Shown here: positions 11,038-22,310 of the stretch, piece after piece | Layout: every line of letters starts with the position of its first letter | Position numbering within the stretch: the stretch's first letter is position 1 | Origin: Platanthera guangdongensis | Taxonomy: Eukaryota; Streptophyta; Magnoliopsida; Asparagales; Orchidaceae | NCBI GenBank assembly: GCA_039583875.1 | Contig: CM077151.1 | Span: 24,732,208 to 24,796,207, forward strand | Length of the DNA stretch: 64,000 nt | Direction of reading: 5' to 3' | Made by a program: the position numbers and the translations under genes | Notes under the pieces: model-generated | Databases searched by the model: none | Told to the model about the DNA's origin: nothing | What the model saw: only the letters and a program-made list of their open reading frames with translations

Positions 11038-11537
11038 NNNNNNNNNNNNNNNNNNNNNNNNNNNNNNNNNNNNNNNNNNNNNNNNNNNNNNNNNNNNNNN
11101 NNNNNNNNNNNNNNNNNNNNNNNNNNNNNNNNNNNNNNNNNNNNNNNNNNNNNNNNNNNNNNNNNNNNNNNNNNNNNNNNNNNNNNNNNNNNNNNNNNNN
11201 NNNNNNNNNNNNNNNNNNNNNNNNNNNNNNNNNNNNNNNNNNNNNNNNNNNNNNNNNNNNNNNNNNNNNNNNNNNNNNNNNNNNNNNNNNNNNNNNNNNN
11301 NNNNNNNNNNNNNNNNNNNNNNNNNNNNNNNNNNNNNNNNNNNNNNNNNNNNNNNNNNNNNNNNNNNNNNNNNNNNNNNNNNNNNNNNNNNNNNNNNNNN
11401 NNNNNNNNNNNNNNNNNNNNNNNNNNNNNNNNNNNNNNNNNNNNNNNNNNNNNNNNNNNNNNNNNNNNNNNNNNNNNNNNNNNNNNNNNNNNNNNNNNNN
11501 NNNNNNNNNNNNNNNNNNNNNNNNNNNNNNNNNNNNN
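11038..11537. other. Assembly gap (500 N)
   Basis: Exactly 500 N, the usual placeholder for a gap of unknown size. The left edge falls inside a palindromic array that assemblers handle poorly, so the array may continue. Confidence 0.98.
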
Positions 11538-12020
11538 TCTGCAGGAAATTTTCGGTGGGATTTTCAGCAGGCTGTAGGGGTGATTCCGGGTGTGGATGGT
11601 GGCTTCGAGGTGGGAAAAAGGAGGTTATGGATAGATAATATCTTGGGGAGGAGTTTGGAGGCCTAGGAGTCGTCACCTAAGGTTCCACGGCGTCGACACC
11701 GGGGAGGGATCGCGGGATTCCGGGATTCAATGTCCCCAATATCTGCAATAATCTGAATTCAGCCCCCTACCACTCTTATTTATAATAAAAGAATCACTAA
11801 GGCATCTCATTCGACGGCTATGATTGGCCGGAGGGAGATGCCTCAAAATACATGAAATAAAAGTCCAAACAAATAAAGTAATATAAGATTTTGACTCGCG
11901 GCGATGCTCAGGATGCAATCACGAAGCCCGATTGTCGATCCGGGCACGCCATATATGGAAAGTTGCAAAATCAGCCCCAAACGGGCCCAAAGCCCGTCCT
12001 CGTCTCTGCTCTGCATCATG
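11538..12020 (-). repeat. Dispersed LTR-like repeat, copy 1 (cut by gap)
   Basis: It aligns by eye with 31740-32215, including the blocks TAGGAGTCGTCACCTA, GCGTCG/AGCACCG, TTATTTATAATAAAA and AACGGGCCCAAAGC. Read on the minus strand both copies start TGATGC(A/G)GAGCAGAGACGAG, compatible with an LTR start. No pol domain is attached. It may be an LTR of a non-autonomous LARD/TRIM element. The class is inferred. Confidence 0.55.
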
Positions 12021-12456
12021 TAATAGACTACAGTTTATATATAAAACGCAGTCTATGATCTCTTCTTTATTAACCTAATTTGAGCCGTAATTTTGCTTTT
12101 CACTGTGACTTTTTACAGCCACTGCTTATAAGCGAAAATCTTCTGTCGATTTTGGAAAGTTTCTGACTTCTTGCTTCGATCTGGTGATTCTGTCGGACAT
12201 CTTCCTCAAATCAGCTATTCAGCTCCTCTGATCCTTATCTCATTTAGATATTATAGGTTATAGCATTTATTCATTTTTTTTAGTACTTCACTGAATCACT
12301 GCTTATGATCATGTACTTACTCTTGAATATACCCTGTATAAAAAAAAATTTGACTGCAGGAATTTTTCTTTCTCTGATTTGTGACCCTTTAAAAATTTCT
12401 TCAATTTGTATATTTATAAATCACGTGCTTATTGCTTATAAATTATGATGAAGTCA

Positions 12457-12461
12457 AACTT
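12457..12461 (+). repeat. Target site duplication AACTT (left)
   Basis: AACTT directly precedes the TGTTACG start of the 5' LTR and is repeated at 17850-17854 after the 3' LTR. Confidence 0.9.
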
Positions 12462-12779
12462 TGTTACGCCCCCGTTACGCTTTACGGGTCGCCACTATGT
12501 TCGGAGGAGCAAGGACGCGCTACACAACGGGGCTGAACCTTCCGGTTCAGCCCCCACCCAGTGAACCGGCCGGCCAGGGGCTGAACCCACCCGGTTCAGC
12601 CCCCTTGGGAGGGCCGGCCGGCCCCCTCCATACCCGGATATATATATATCCGGGCAGCCCCCTTGGGGGGTCATGAAGAGTGTTATCAGGTTATTCTTCC
12701 TTCCTCCTCAAACCCTAATTTTCTCCCTTAGTCTCCTAGATCTCTCTAGTTGTCTTCTCCCCTAGTCTTCCCTTAAACA
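12462..12779 (+). repeat. 5' LTR of chromovirus copy 2
   Basis: It starts TGTTACGCC and ends TTAAACA. It contains two inverted pairs GGGGCTGAACC / GGTTCAGCCCC, a GGCCGGCCGGCC block, an alternating TA stretch near 12640 that probably holds the TATA box, and a CT-rich leader. The segment coding for the polyprotein tail in the 3' LTR is also present here. Confidence 0.92.
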
Positions 12780-12781
12780 TT

Positions 12782-12793
12782 TGGTATCAAAGC
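12782..12793 (+). other. Primer binding site (tRNA-Met type)
   Basis: TGGTATCAAAGC starts two bases after the 5' LTR. It matches the complement of the 3' end of plant initiator tRNA-Met except at one position (TGGTATCAGAGC is usual). Confidence 0.9.
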
Positions 12794-12808
12794 ATTTCGT
12801 TCCTTCCG

Positions 12809-15800
12809 ATGGTGAACACGCGCAATCAAGAGGAGTCCTCGCGGATTGAAACCCTAGAGGAGAGTGTGGTGGGCCTCACGGATTCGATGGCGGCCATGGA
12901 GGCCCGGATGGAGGAGTTGAAGACGCTGTTGAAGGGAAAAGGACCGGCCAGTGAGGATTCCGCCGGATCGGGCGCGGAATTGGGCGGCACGGGCGGAATC
13001 GCACCCGGCGCGGGTTCGGCGGCCCCGTACGGTGGCCTGGCGGGCTCGTTTCCGCCGGGAAACGGCGCAGCAGGTTCCGGCGGCCCGGGCTATGGGGCGT
13101 ACGGGACAGAAGGGGGCTCGGCGGCAGTCCAGGGAGGCGGTGCGGGGCCGATTCCACCCGGGTTCGCAGGAGGCGGGTTCGGCGAGGCCGACTGGGCCGC
13201 GGTGGGTTCCGTCGGCCACCTGATGTGGCGGGACAGCCAAGGGGAGGGCTTCTCCCTCCTCCTCGTGGATTTGGGGCACCGGGGGTGGCCGGTTTTGGCC
13301 AAGGATGGGGCGGCCAGCCACAACCCCCTCCTTGGGGAGCAGTTCCGCATCAAGGTTACGGCGGTTTCGAGCAAGGGGAGCCCGCACGACGGGAAGGAGG
13401 TCAGGGGGACAACGTTTAACTCCCGGGTTAACTCGGATGTACTTCCCGGAGTTCGAGGGCGGTGACACCTTGGAGTGGATCCAAAAAGCGGAATTATTTT
13501 TCCAATACCAGGAGGTGCCGGAAGGTCAGTGGGTGCAGCTAGCGTCCTTCCATTTGAAGGACGACGCCTTCCAGTGGACGCAGTGGTTCCTGCGCGGGCG
13601 GGAGTACGTGCCTTGGGGGGTTTGTGGATGGATTCACGGCCCGTTTTGGTCCACTGGAGTATGAGAACTTTGAGCCCTCCTTCAGAAGTTGCGCCAAAAG
13701 GGGTCCGTGATGGAGTATCGCACGGAATTTGAGAAATTAGCAAATCGGGTTCACTGGCCGGAAAGGACTCTATACAGTTGCTTCATATCTGGCCTCAAGG
13801 AGCACATTCGAGACGAGTACAGGCGCTCATGCCCCGTTCCTTGAATCACGCCATTACCTTGGCACGGATCCAGGAGGAGAGGTTTAACAGGCAGCGGCGC
13901 GGCTCGTGAGTAGGCCATCTGCGGTCCCGGCCACGGCGGCACGCCGGGAGCAACCTGCGGGTAACAAACCGACGGTGACTCGGTTGTCTTGGAACGAGTT
14001 GGCCGCTCGGAAAGAGAAGGGCCTCTGCTTTAATTGCGATGAGAAGTTTGTGCCCGGCCATAAGTGTCAGAAGCTACAGGTGTTCATGTTGCAGCAGGAC
14101 GGCGACGAGCAGGCGTCGGTAGAGGAGTTGGAGGTGGATGTGGATTTGGAGGAGACGGAGTTCGGGGTGTCTATACATGCTCTTGAGGGTTGCGCTCCCC
14201 CGCTTACTTTGCGGCTGGCGGCCGGATTGCCCAAGAGAGAGTTACCATTCTGGTGGACAGTGGAAGCACTCACAACTTCATACATCCTGATGTGGCACGA
14301 CGGCTGGGGCACGTGATTGACCGAGGAGCTGCCTTTCACGTTATGGTGGGCGGATGGCAGCAGGTTGCAGTGCGAGGGGGTGCTACGGGGAGTGGAAATG
14401 CGTATCCGTGAGTATGTGGCAGGACTGACGTCTACTTGTTACCTATCCGGGGCTCGGACATGGTGCTGGGAGTTCAGTGGCTGCGCCAGTTACAGCGGGT
14501 GACGTTTGATTGGAAACATATGACGATGGAGTTTGGGCACGGGGAAAAGCAGTTCTGCTTACAAGGAATCATGTTGTCTCCTGTGAAAGAGGTTTCGGTT
14601 CGCAGTTTGCAGCTCTTAAGCGAGGAGGGACAATTGATGGCCGTCCTTCGGGAGGTCCAGGCTGGCGATTCCACGCCTTCTGAGGTACCGGTTCAGTTAC
14701 AGTTACTTCTGACAGATTATGCTGATGTTTTTCAGGAGCCGCGTACCTTGCCACCGCCGAGGTTTCGTGACCACCGTATTCCGCTCAAGGCGGATGCTGA
14801 GCCGACGAATGTTCGGCCGTACCGTTACCCACACGTGCAGAAGGCGGAAATTGAGCGGGTGTCCGCGCGATGCTGGAGGCCGGCATCATTCGGCCAAGTA
14901 CTAGTTCCTTCTCAGCTCCTATTATTTTGGTCAAGAAAAAAGACGGCTCGTGGCGATTTTGCGTGGATTACCGGGCCCTGAACGGCGCTACTGTCAAAGA
15001 TAATTTTCCGATTCCCCACATCGAAGAGTTACTGGATGAACTGCATGGGGCGCAACGATTTACCAAGCTGGATCTTCGTTCCGGCTACTACCAGATTTTG
15101 ATGGCTCCGGAGGATGTTCATAAGACGGCGTTCAGGACGCATGATGGCCACTATGAGTTTTTGGTTATGGCGAATGGACTGACTGGCGGTCCTGCGACGT
15201 TTCAGGCAAACATGAATGAGATATTCAGAAATTTCCTGCGCCAGTTTGTCCTGGTTGTTCTTTGACGATATCCTTATCTACAGCGCCACTTGGGATGACC
15301 ACGTGCGCCACGTGGGCCAGGTCCTGGCCAGACTTCGCCAACACCATCTTTATGCCAATCGTTCCAAGTGCTCCTTCGGGCAGGAGGAGGTGGAGTATTT
15401 GGGCCATTTGGTTTCCGGTCAGGGCGTTCGAGCAGATCCACGGAAGATTCAGAGTATGCAGTCTTGGCCGCGACCGGTGACAGTCCGGGCTTTGCGGGTT
15501 TTTTGGGCCTCACCGGTTACTACCGACGATTTGTCCAGGATTATGGGAAGATAGCCGACCTTTGACCCAGCTGTTGCAGAAAGATTCTTTTGCTTGGAAT
15601 GAGGATACCGAGGAGGCCTTCCAGGCTCTCAAACGAGCGATGACTTCCACACCAGTGCTTGCGTTACCTGATTTCACGAAGGAGTTCGTTTTGGAGACGG
15701 ATGCATCAGGGTGTTGGCATCGGGGCGGTTTTTGATGCAGGCAGGGCGGCCCATAGCCTTTTATAGTAAGGCCCTCGCTCCTCGTACATTGGGTCTCTCG

Positions 15801-17633
15801 GCCTACGAGAAGGAGCTGTTGGCTATCATCCACGCAGTGGCGGTCTGGCGGCCATACTTGTTGGGCAGGCACTTTAAGATCAAGACGGACCACCAGTCTG
15901 AAGCACTTCCTGGACCAACGGGTCTCTTCGCCTCTCCAGCAAAAATGGGTTACAAAGCTTCTGGGATACGACTATGAGATTGTCTATCGCCGCGGCACCG
16001 AGAATGTGGTCGCCGATGCCCTCTCTCGTCTCCCCGAGGCTGTTCTCTCCAATATTTCCGGGCCCCTGGTTGACTCTTTGGCGGATATTCAGGAGAGGTG
16101 TTGCGGTCGGACACGCTTCGGCCGTTGGTGGACTCTTTACAGCGGGGCGAGACGGGCCCTCCCGGCTATCACTTGTGTAACGGCCGGCTCTACTATCGGG
16201 ACGGGTGGTCGTCCCCGCGGATTCGGCTTGGAAGACGGTTCTGATGCATGAGTTCCACTCGTCTCCCACAGGAGGACATGCGGGGTGTGCTCCGGACCCT
16301 CCAGCGGGCGCGCGCAAACGTGTTTTGGGCCGGCATGCGACGGGATATACAGCAGTTTATTCGCCACTGTGACATCTGCCAGCGGCAGAAATATGAGACT
16401 ACTTCTCCTGCCGGTCTCCTCGTGCCATTGGATATTCCACAGCTTGTCTGGGACACGGTTTCCATGTGACTTTATTGATGGTCTGCCTAAGTCGAAAGGC
16501 AAGTCCGTCATTCTGGTGGTCGTCGATAAGCTCTCCAAGTATGGTCATTTTTCTGGCCCTCAGCCATCCGTATTCCGGGGATTCTGTGGCCGCCCTCTCT
16601 TGCTCGTGAGATTGTTAGACTACATGGTCTCCCTCGGGCCATTATTTCGGATCGTGACCCCACCTTCGTCAGTGGGTTCTGGCGGGAGCTGTTCCGGTTG
16701 CAGGGTACCCGCTTACACTTCAGCACGGCCAATCATCCGCAGTCAGATGGTCAGACGGAGGTCCTCAATCGGGGTGTCGAGACATACCTCCGTTGCTTTG
16801 TGATGGATGAGCCTCGGAGTTGGCCGGACTGGTTACACTGGGCCGAGTACTGTTACAATACATCCTATCATTCAGCCAGCAAGATGACTCCGTTTGAGGT
16901 GGTTTACGGACGGCCTCCGCCGACCTTGGCCAGCTATGAACCCGGCAGCACTGCCCTTCCGGCGGTTGACCGGGCTCTGTTGGATCGGGATCGTGTGTTA
17001 CTCACTCTTCGGGAGAACCTCCGCGTGGCACAGGACCGCATGAAGTCCCAGGCGGACAAACACCGCACGGAGCGGGAGTTCGCCGTGGGCGATGAAGTTT
17101 TTCTCAAGCTCCAGCCCTACCGGCAGTTGTCTGTGGCTCGTCGGGGCAATCATAAGCTTTCTCCGCGCTACTACGGCCCCTTTCGGATCATCAGCAGGGT
17201 GGGGCCGGTGGCGTATACGTTGGCTTTGCCGGCGGGTTCCCGCATTCATCCTACCTTCCACGTCTCCTTGCTTAAGCGGAAGTTGGGTCCGCATGTTCAG
17301 CCAAGCTCTTTCTTACCTGAGGTGACGCCTGCGGGCGAGCTGCGTCCGCTTCCAGAGGATATCTTACGGCACAGGTGGAAGATTCGGGGCACGGAGTACC
17401 GGCCCGAGCTCTTGGTCCAATGGAAGCATTTACCGTCCGCACACAACTCTTGGGTCGACTTCTTCGATTTCAAGGAGCTCTACCCGGATTACCCACTTGC
17501 GGACAAGTTGGCTCTTGATGGGGAGGGGAATGTTACGCCCTCGTTACGCTTTACGGGTCGCCACTATGTTCGGAGGAGCAAGGACGCGCTACACAACGGG
17601 GCTGAACCTTCCGGTTCAGCCCCCACCCAGTGA
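12809..17633 (+). pseudogene. Chromovirus gag-pol of copy 2, multiply frameshifted
   Basis: Gag starts at the ATG at 12809 and has a coiled-coil-like N-terminus and a Gly/Pro-rich linker. The capsid part is near 13438-13620 and the zinc knuckle CFNCDEKFVPGHKC near 14029-14070. The protease motif LVDSGSTHNFI near 14248 is intact. RT lies at 14870-15300, with a frame change just before FFDDILIYS. RNase H and its C-terminal segment (ENVVADALSR) reach about 16030. The integrase zinc-finger region (CDICQRQK) is near 16370, the core (HPQSDGQTEV) near 16735, and a chromodomain (LLVQWKHLPSAHNSWVDF) lies at 17370-17530. At least eight frame changes separate these blocks, so no full protein can be made. 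The last ORF (16698-17633) runs about 100 bases into the 3' LTR and ends with a YVRRSK motif typical of Reina-type tails. Confidence 0.9.
17520..17530 (+). other. Polypurine tract
   Basis: GGGGAGGGGAA lies immediately before the 3' LTR start TGTTACG. It also encodes part of the polyprotein tail. Confidence 0.85.
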
Positions 17634-17849
17634 ACCGGCCGGCCAGGGGCTGAACCCACCCGGTTCAGCCCCCTTGGGAGGGGCCGGCCGGCCCCTCCAT
17701 GCCCGGATATATATATATTCGGGCAGCCCCCTTTGGGGGGTCATGAAGAGTGTTATCAGGTTAGTTCTTCCTTCCTCCTCAAACCCTAATTTTCTCCCTT
17801 AGTCTCCTAGATCTCTCTAGTTGTCTTCTCCCCTAGTCTTCCCTTAACA
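17531..17849 (+). repeat. 3' LTR of chromovirus copy 2
   Basis: It is nearly identical to 12462-12779 and ends TTAACA followed by the AACTT duplication. Visible differences are C/T, A/G and C/T changes plus one-base indels in the GC-rich and T-rich parts. Confidence 0.92.
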
Positions 17850-17854
17850 AACTT
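17850..17854 (+). repeat. Target site duplication AACTT (right)
   Basis: A perfect match to 12457-12461. Confidence 0.9.
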
Positions 17855-18047
17855 CTTGCTTGATATGATGAAATAATTACATTATGATAAAATAGTAGTT
17901 AATTTCATTGTCTTACAAGATGCATTATACAATTATAACAAAAGTTATCCAAATTCTTTTTATGAATCTGGTTTAGGGTTTTGGATGGTTTAAGGTTTTG
18001 GATGGTTTAGGGTTTTTTAAGGTTTTTCTATTACAACTTACAGTAAA

Positions 18048-19640
18048 ATGACTGATAAAGGATCTTCATCAAAATCAACAAGAGCCACCACTAAAATGAC
18101 TGAATTGAATAAGCTTAGGCTAGAGGGGAAGAAGCTTATTATTTTTATGAGTGATGATAGTCGCATTATCCTCGGGCCTAACACAAATAAATTGATGAGT
18201 TTTATAGGTTATCTTGTAAAGTATCATGTGTCAATTACAAATGCTAGATGGAAGGAACTTGATAAACACCTTAAAGATCAATTATGAGAAGAATTAAATG
18301 TACGTCATTTTGTTATTAGATATTATATAATTGTGTTTTTTAGTTAATTATTAATTAATATTGTCTATTATTTTCAGCTTTACTTTGATAATATTGATGG
18401 ACTTCGCAGTGCATTACTGAAAAACATGAGTGAAAGTTAGAGAATTTGGAAATCCAAACTTTTTGTCACTTATGTAAAAAATATTGATTTAAAGCATCGA
18501 TACAATGTATCTGTCAAGTATAACTTTATTACTCCTGAAAATCGGAGAGTTTTTGTCGATCATTGCACCACTCCAGAATATTTAGTTAAGTTCTTATTAA
18601 ATTCAATGTTTTATATCATTTATTGACTTTGTAAGCAATCTAACCATTAATAAATATTTATTTGTGTAAGAGAAAAATAAGGTTAATACAGAGAGAGCAA
18701 AAACACAGAAGACTTTTCATACTACTTCTAGAATGGGTTATTCTGGATTAAAAAATGATGGTATTAGTTCTCTCTAGTATTTTTTATTTTAAAAATTGAT
18801 TTTCTCAATAATTTAAATGATAATTTATTTTCGTTTTAGTGTCAAGATTGAACAAGGTGCAGTTGCAGCAACTTCACGTGTGGAGTTATGGAAAGTTGGT
18901 CACAAAAGAAAGACAAGTGAATACATTAATAAAGATGCAGCTGATTTGACATCTAAAATTGTAAGTACAAATGTATCATTTCATCATTTGTAAATTATCA
19001 AAAGTAATATTGTTTGTGAAGTATAATTTCTTAATTGCAATTCTGCATTAATATTTATTGTTTTTGTTTAGGATGTATTGTCGAGTCAAGAGTCTCAGAG
19101 TGCTGAAATAGTATCAAAGGGAAGAGATGACATCCTTGCATCTGTTTTAGGCAAAGAACATCCGGGCATGGTTAGAGCTGGTGGCAAGTTTTACAGCATT
19201 AAAAGTTTTTTCAAAGATGATAGACGGAACAAGAGGAGATCAATAGCTCGTATTGAAGATATGAAAGCTATAGTTCAAGAAAGATTGAGCCAGTAACAAA
19301 AATTATGTAGCAAAAAACAACAAGCGCGGCAAGCAGAGATGAATAGTATGAAAAATCAAATTGAAAAACTTATGCTCATGTTTAGTGTTGGAACTGGAAC
19401 GGTTATGTCCACAAGTGTTGCACTTGCACGTGAAGCTTCTCAAGACATATCTCAGGTATTATTATGTTTAATTATTTATACTTTTATAAAATGTCATGCT
19501 ATTTTTTTGTTGAGCAGGCAATAAATAATTTTTCTGTTATTTTGGGTTTGTCAGTCGACACTTTTATATGCATCATCCTCGCCAAAAGAAGTGGCTGAAA
19601 CATCACACGAGCGTTTACCATCTCCGATATTATATATAAT
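18048..19640 (+). pseudogene. TNPA-like plant transposase (Ptta/En/Spm), broken
   Basis: It is a multi-exon reading. The first exon (18048 to about 18298) has ILGPNTNKLMSFIGYLVKYH and ARWKELDKHLK. The exon from about 18379 has RIWKSKLF, and the one near 18841-18960 has ATSRVELWKVGHKRKTSEYI. The exon 19073-19456 has SAEIVSKGRDDILASVLGKE followed by HPGMVRAGG and ends at a GT donor. This order matches the TNPA-like family (Ptta/En/Spm), a DNA-binding partner in CACTA elements. Tryptophan positions are replaced by stops: TGA at 18286-18288, and TAG near 18437. A further TAA lies after the RLSQ segment near 19295. It is not functional. Confidence 0.7.
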
Positions 19641-19689
19641 ATTTTGACTTTTATGTAATCAATATTGATGTCCAAAATACTATTTTTTT

Positions 19690-20760
19690 CTCACAGAATA
19701 CAAATGAATTCATTGTTATGTTACCCAGTTTCATTACTATGATGGAGCAAGAGAATAAAATAATATCTCTGGTATTAGATCCAACAGAACTTAGGATTGT
19801 TGAATCAAAGAGTACATATTTGAAATTTCAGAGTTGTACGATTTTGCTAATATAGAAAAAGTTGGAGTTAACATCATATTAGCATGTATTAGGTGAGTAT
19901 TAAATATTACAAACTTAAAAGTTTTTATTAATATATAAATTGATTATGAATTTACATGTTTTTTTACAATTACATAAATTCACAACTAAAGAAATTTACA
20001 TACGAAAGAAGTAAATTTTTTCATAATCCGATAGTCATTTTTGTTTTTGATGATAAGTATGCCAAGGAACATTCAAAATTATGAGTTGAAGATCTAAAAA
20101 TCAGGTTTAGTCAACTCCAATCGAATTTTTTATTATTTTTGTCCTATCATAGATTGTAAGTATCAATGATTATTGTTATTTTTTATTGTAATTAAGTTAT
20201 TAATTATTTCATTTATTTCACAGAAAACATTGGATATTGGTTATTATTGATTACCGTAAAAATACAGTTTATTGGCTTGATCCTTTGAATCATGACATTC
20301 GTGATGATATTAAAAATATGATTAGAAGATAAGTTTATTAATTAATTTTTTCGTATTTGGAGTTTAGATTTTAATGTAAATTAAATTTTTTTTATATTTT
20401 ATATAGTGCATTTAAGAGTTTGGCAAAGGAACGACATACCAATTTTCACAAACTAAAAGTTTTAAAGTGGAATCCGGTAAGCTATAGCCTATATGAGAAT
20501 ACGTATTATAATTTTTTTAATATTTAAAATTTTTGAAATAAAAATGCTTACCAATTATTTATTTTTTTAGTACCCAAAATAACCAGAAAATATTCAATGT
20601 GAGTATTATATCATATGTTATATGATTAACATAGTTGATGCTCTTAGGAATATGACAACAGCATCATTGGTAAGTTGAATTGATTTTAACAAAAAAAACT
20701 TTATTGCAGATCTACGATGGAGTGACGTAATTTACGCAGCAGAAAATTGATAATATTCGA
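19690..20760 (+). pseudogene. Ulp1-like (C48) cysteine protease, broken
   Basis: Several exons can be joined by plausible GT..AG borders. The reading HWILVIIDYRKNTVYWLDPL at 20227-20286 contains the catalytic His and Asp region of the Ulp1 family. 'AFKSLAKERHT' follows at about 20409, and QCEYYIICYM near 20598 corresponds to the catalytic Cys segment. In-frame stops occur near 20580 and 20727. Ulp1-like proteases commonly accompany CACTA and Mutator elements in plants. Confidence 0.6.
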
Positions 20761-20903
20761 AATAAAATTTGTCATTATATAATCACTACATGCAAATAAT
20801 AATATGATTATATGAGATATAATTGAGTATGTTTTTTAAATTATTTATTGTGTAGAAGTAGAACAAATAAACATGCATATATCTACTAACACGATTATAA
20901 TTA

Positions 20904-21351
20904 TTTTGATTCAGATTCACACAAAAAAAGAAATAGATTTGAGCATCAAAGGCTTAATGATCTTGTATACATCCAATATAATCATCGTCTACAAGCACGA
21001 TTCCAAGAAAGACGTGAAAAATGAAGAAATTACAACCCCTTAGTGCTTGATGAGTTAGAATAGAGTTGTGAGTGGATGATGAACAAACCAGAGAATGCTC
21101 TAGTTTTTAATTATGATAATCTCACATGGGAAGCTGTAGAGAAAGCTATTGAGACTGAGGCTCGAAATTTACGAAGTGGAGCTAGAGCTAATCTTCAACT
21201 AATAGTTGAAAGTGATTAAGGTTTAGATCATTTTGGATTTGTCAATGATGATGAAGATATGAATGATAATTATGGGAAAATAACGAGTACCTCAAACCAA
21301 ACGAGCACCGGCAATGTTAATGACGACTTACAAGATAATGATTCTATTTGA
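20904..21351 (+). pseudogene. hAT-like transposase C-terminal exon
   Basis: After a splice-acceptor-like TTTGATTCAG the sequence reads KKRNRFEHQRLNDLVYIQYN and then RLQARFQERREK. A segment containing NYDNLTWEAVEKAIETEARN follows. This resembles the C-terminus of plant hAT-type transposase-like proteins. Stops occur near 21021, 21061 and 21217. The N-terminal and catalytic parts are missing from the window. It may have been captured by, or inserted into, the CACTA element. Confidence 0.55.
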
Positions 21352-22072
21352 TCATTTTATGATTTTTAAACTTTAAAGTTTTTGTTAAAATTATTATTCT
21401 TGTTGGTTCACTTTTCTGATGTTTCATGTTATAATTGACTATAATATTACGAGAAAAAACCAGTGTGAATGATGATGACATTTTGGATTTGACTATGATA
21501 CTGTGATATTCTTCTGTTCAATTTTCTGGTTCATTTTTCTTGAGTATTGAGATATTCTGATTCATGGATAGTGTAAATTATACTACAGAACAAGTAAACA
21601 ACTTTTTTCTCAAAAGTTTGGTGTATGTAAACTCAGTATTTAGCATGTAATGGGGAGATTTCTCTCTTTTTCATTGAAATTTTTTGTTGTTTTGTTAGTA
21701 GAGCAAATCTGTAGCAGAATTGTTTCTCACTTCACGGGATAGTTTTTGGTGGATTTCTGTGAATCCTGTTGTGGGTTTGTTTTTTTAATTTATGTGGCTT
21801 TCTGTGAAGCCATGCATTTAATTTGTTTCTCTGATTTTTGTGAATCCTGCAGTGGGTTTATATCTCTCATTTTTGTCCTATGGTTGATCTGTTTCTTTGA
21901 TTATACTGATAAAGATTTTATCCATTATTTGTGACTCTGTTATTGAAATTTGAGTGTCATTTTGTATGTAGTTGAGTTTTGTAACTATCTGTTAGTGTCA
22001 TTATCTGTGAGTTTATATCTTTGATTTGTGTCCTGTAGTGGGTTTACTTTCTAACTTCTAAGTTCAAAAAAA

Positions 22073-22300
22073 GACTGGATAGACAGCGATTTTTATAAAA
22101 ACCACTATCTATCCACACTATACACTGCGGTTTTTATAAAATCACAGTGAATAGTCTGTCTTTTAGACTTTAGACAGCAGTATTTCTATAAACTGTTGTC
22201 TATACCCACTAGACACTACAGTTTTTATAAAACCGTAGTGTTAAATTCTGTATTTTAGTCTCTAGACAGCGGTTATTATACACACCGCTGTTTTTTTAAA
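22073..22300. repeat. Palindromic subterminal repeats of a CACTA-type element
   Basis: Five imperfect palindromes share the pattern AGACAGCGGTTTTTATAAAA and its reverse complement. Their centres are near 22099, 22135, 22190, 22228 and 22275. Repeated AGAC(A)GC(G)GTTTT motifs in both orientations are typical of the subterminal regions bound by TNPA in CACTA elements. Confidence 0.65.
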
Positions 22301-22310
22301 AAAATATCTA

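Larger units (their letters stand above)
12462..17849 (+). mobile_element. Chromovirus copy 2 (Reina-like), structurally complete
   Basis: All structural parts are present: two LTRs of about 318 bases, a tRNA-Met-type primer binding site (12782), gag-pol, a polypurine tract (17520-17530) and a 5-bp target duplication AACTT. By eye the LTRs differ by about four substitutions and a few one-base indels, so the insertion is recent. Its polyprotein frame is nevertheless broken repeatedly. It lies inside the CACTA remnant. Confidence 0.93.
12021..22310 (+). mobile_element. Degenerate CACTA (En/Spm) element with a nested chromovirus
   Basis: The boundaries are approximate. The left side has one palindromic motif (12024-12055) similar to the five right-side subterminal palindromes at 22073-22300. 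Between them are a TNPA-like pseudogene, a Ulp1-like protease pseudogene and a hAT-like C-terminal exon. Exact CACTA termini were not found, so the ends are probably eroded. The chromovirus at 12462-17849 was inserted later, because its target duplication flanks it cleanly. Confidence 0.5.

Noticed and set aside
10978..11676. 232-codon minus-strand ORF
   Set aside because: Almost all of it runs through the N gap.
16698..17633. An independent host chromodomain gene
   Set aside because: It is the integrase-chromodomain end of chromovirus gag-pol, between its own RT part and the 3' LTR.
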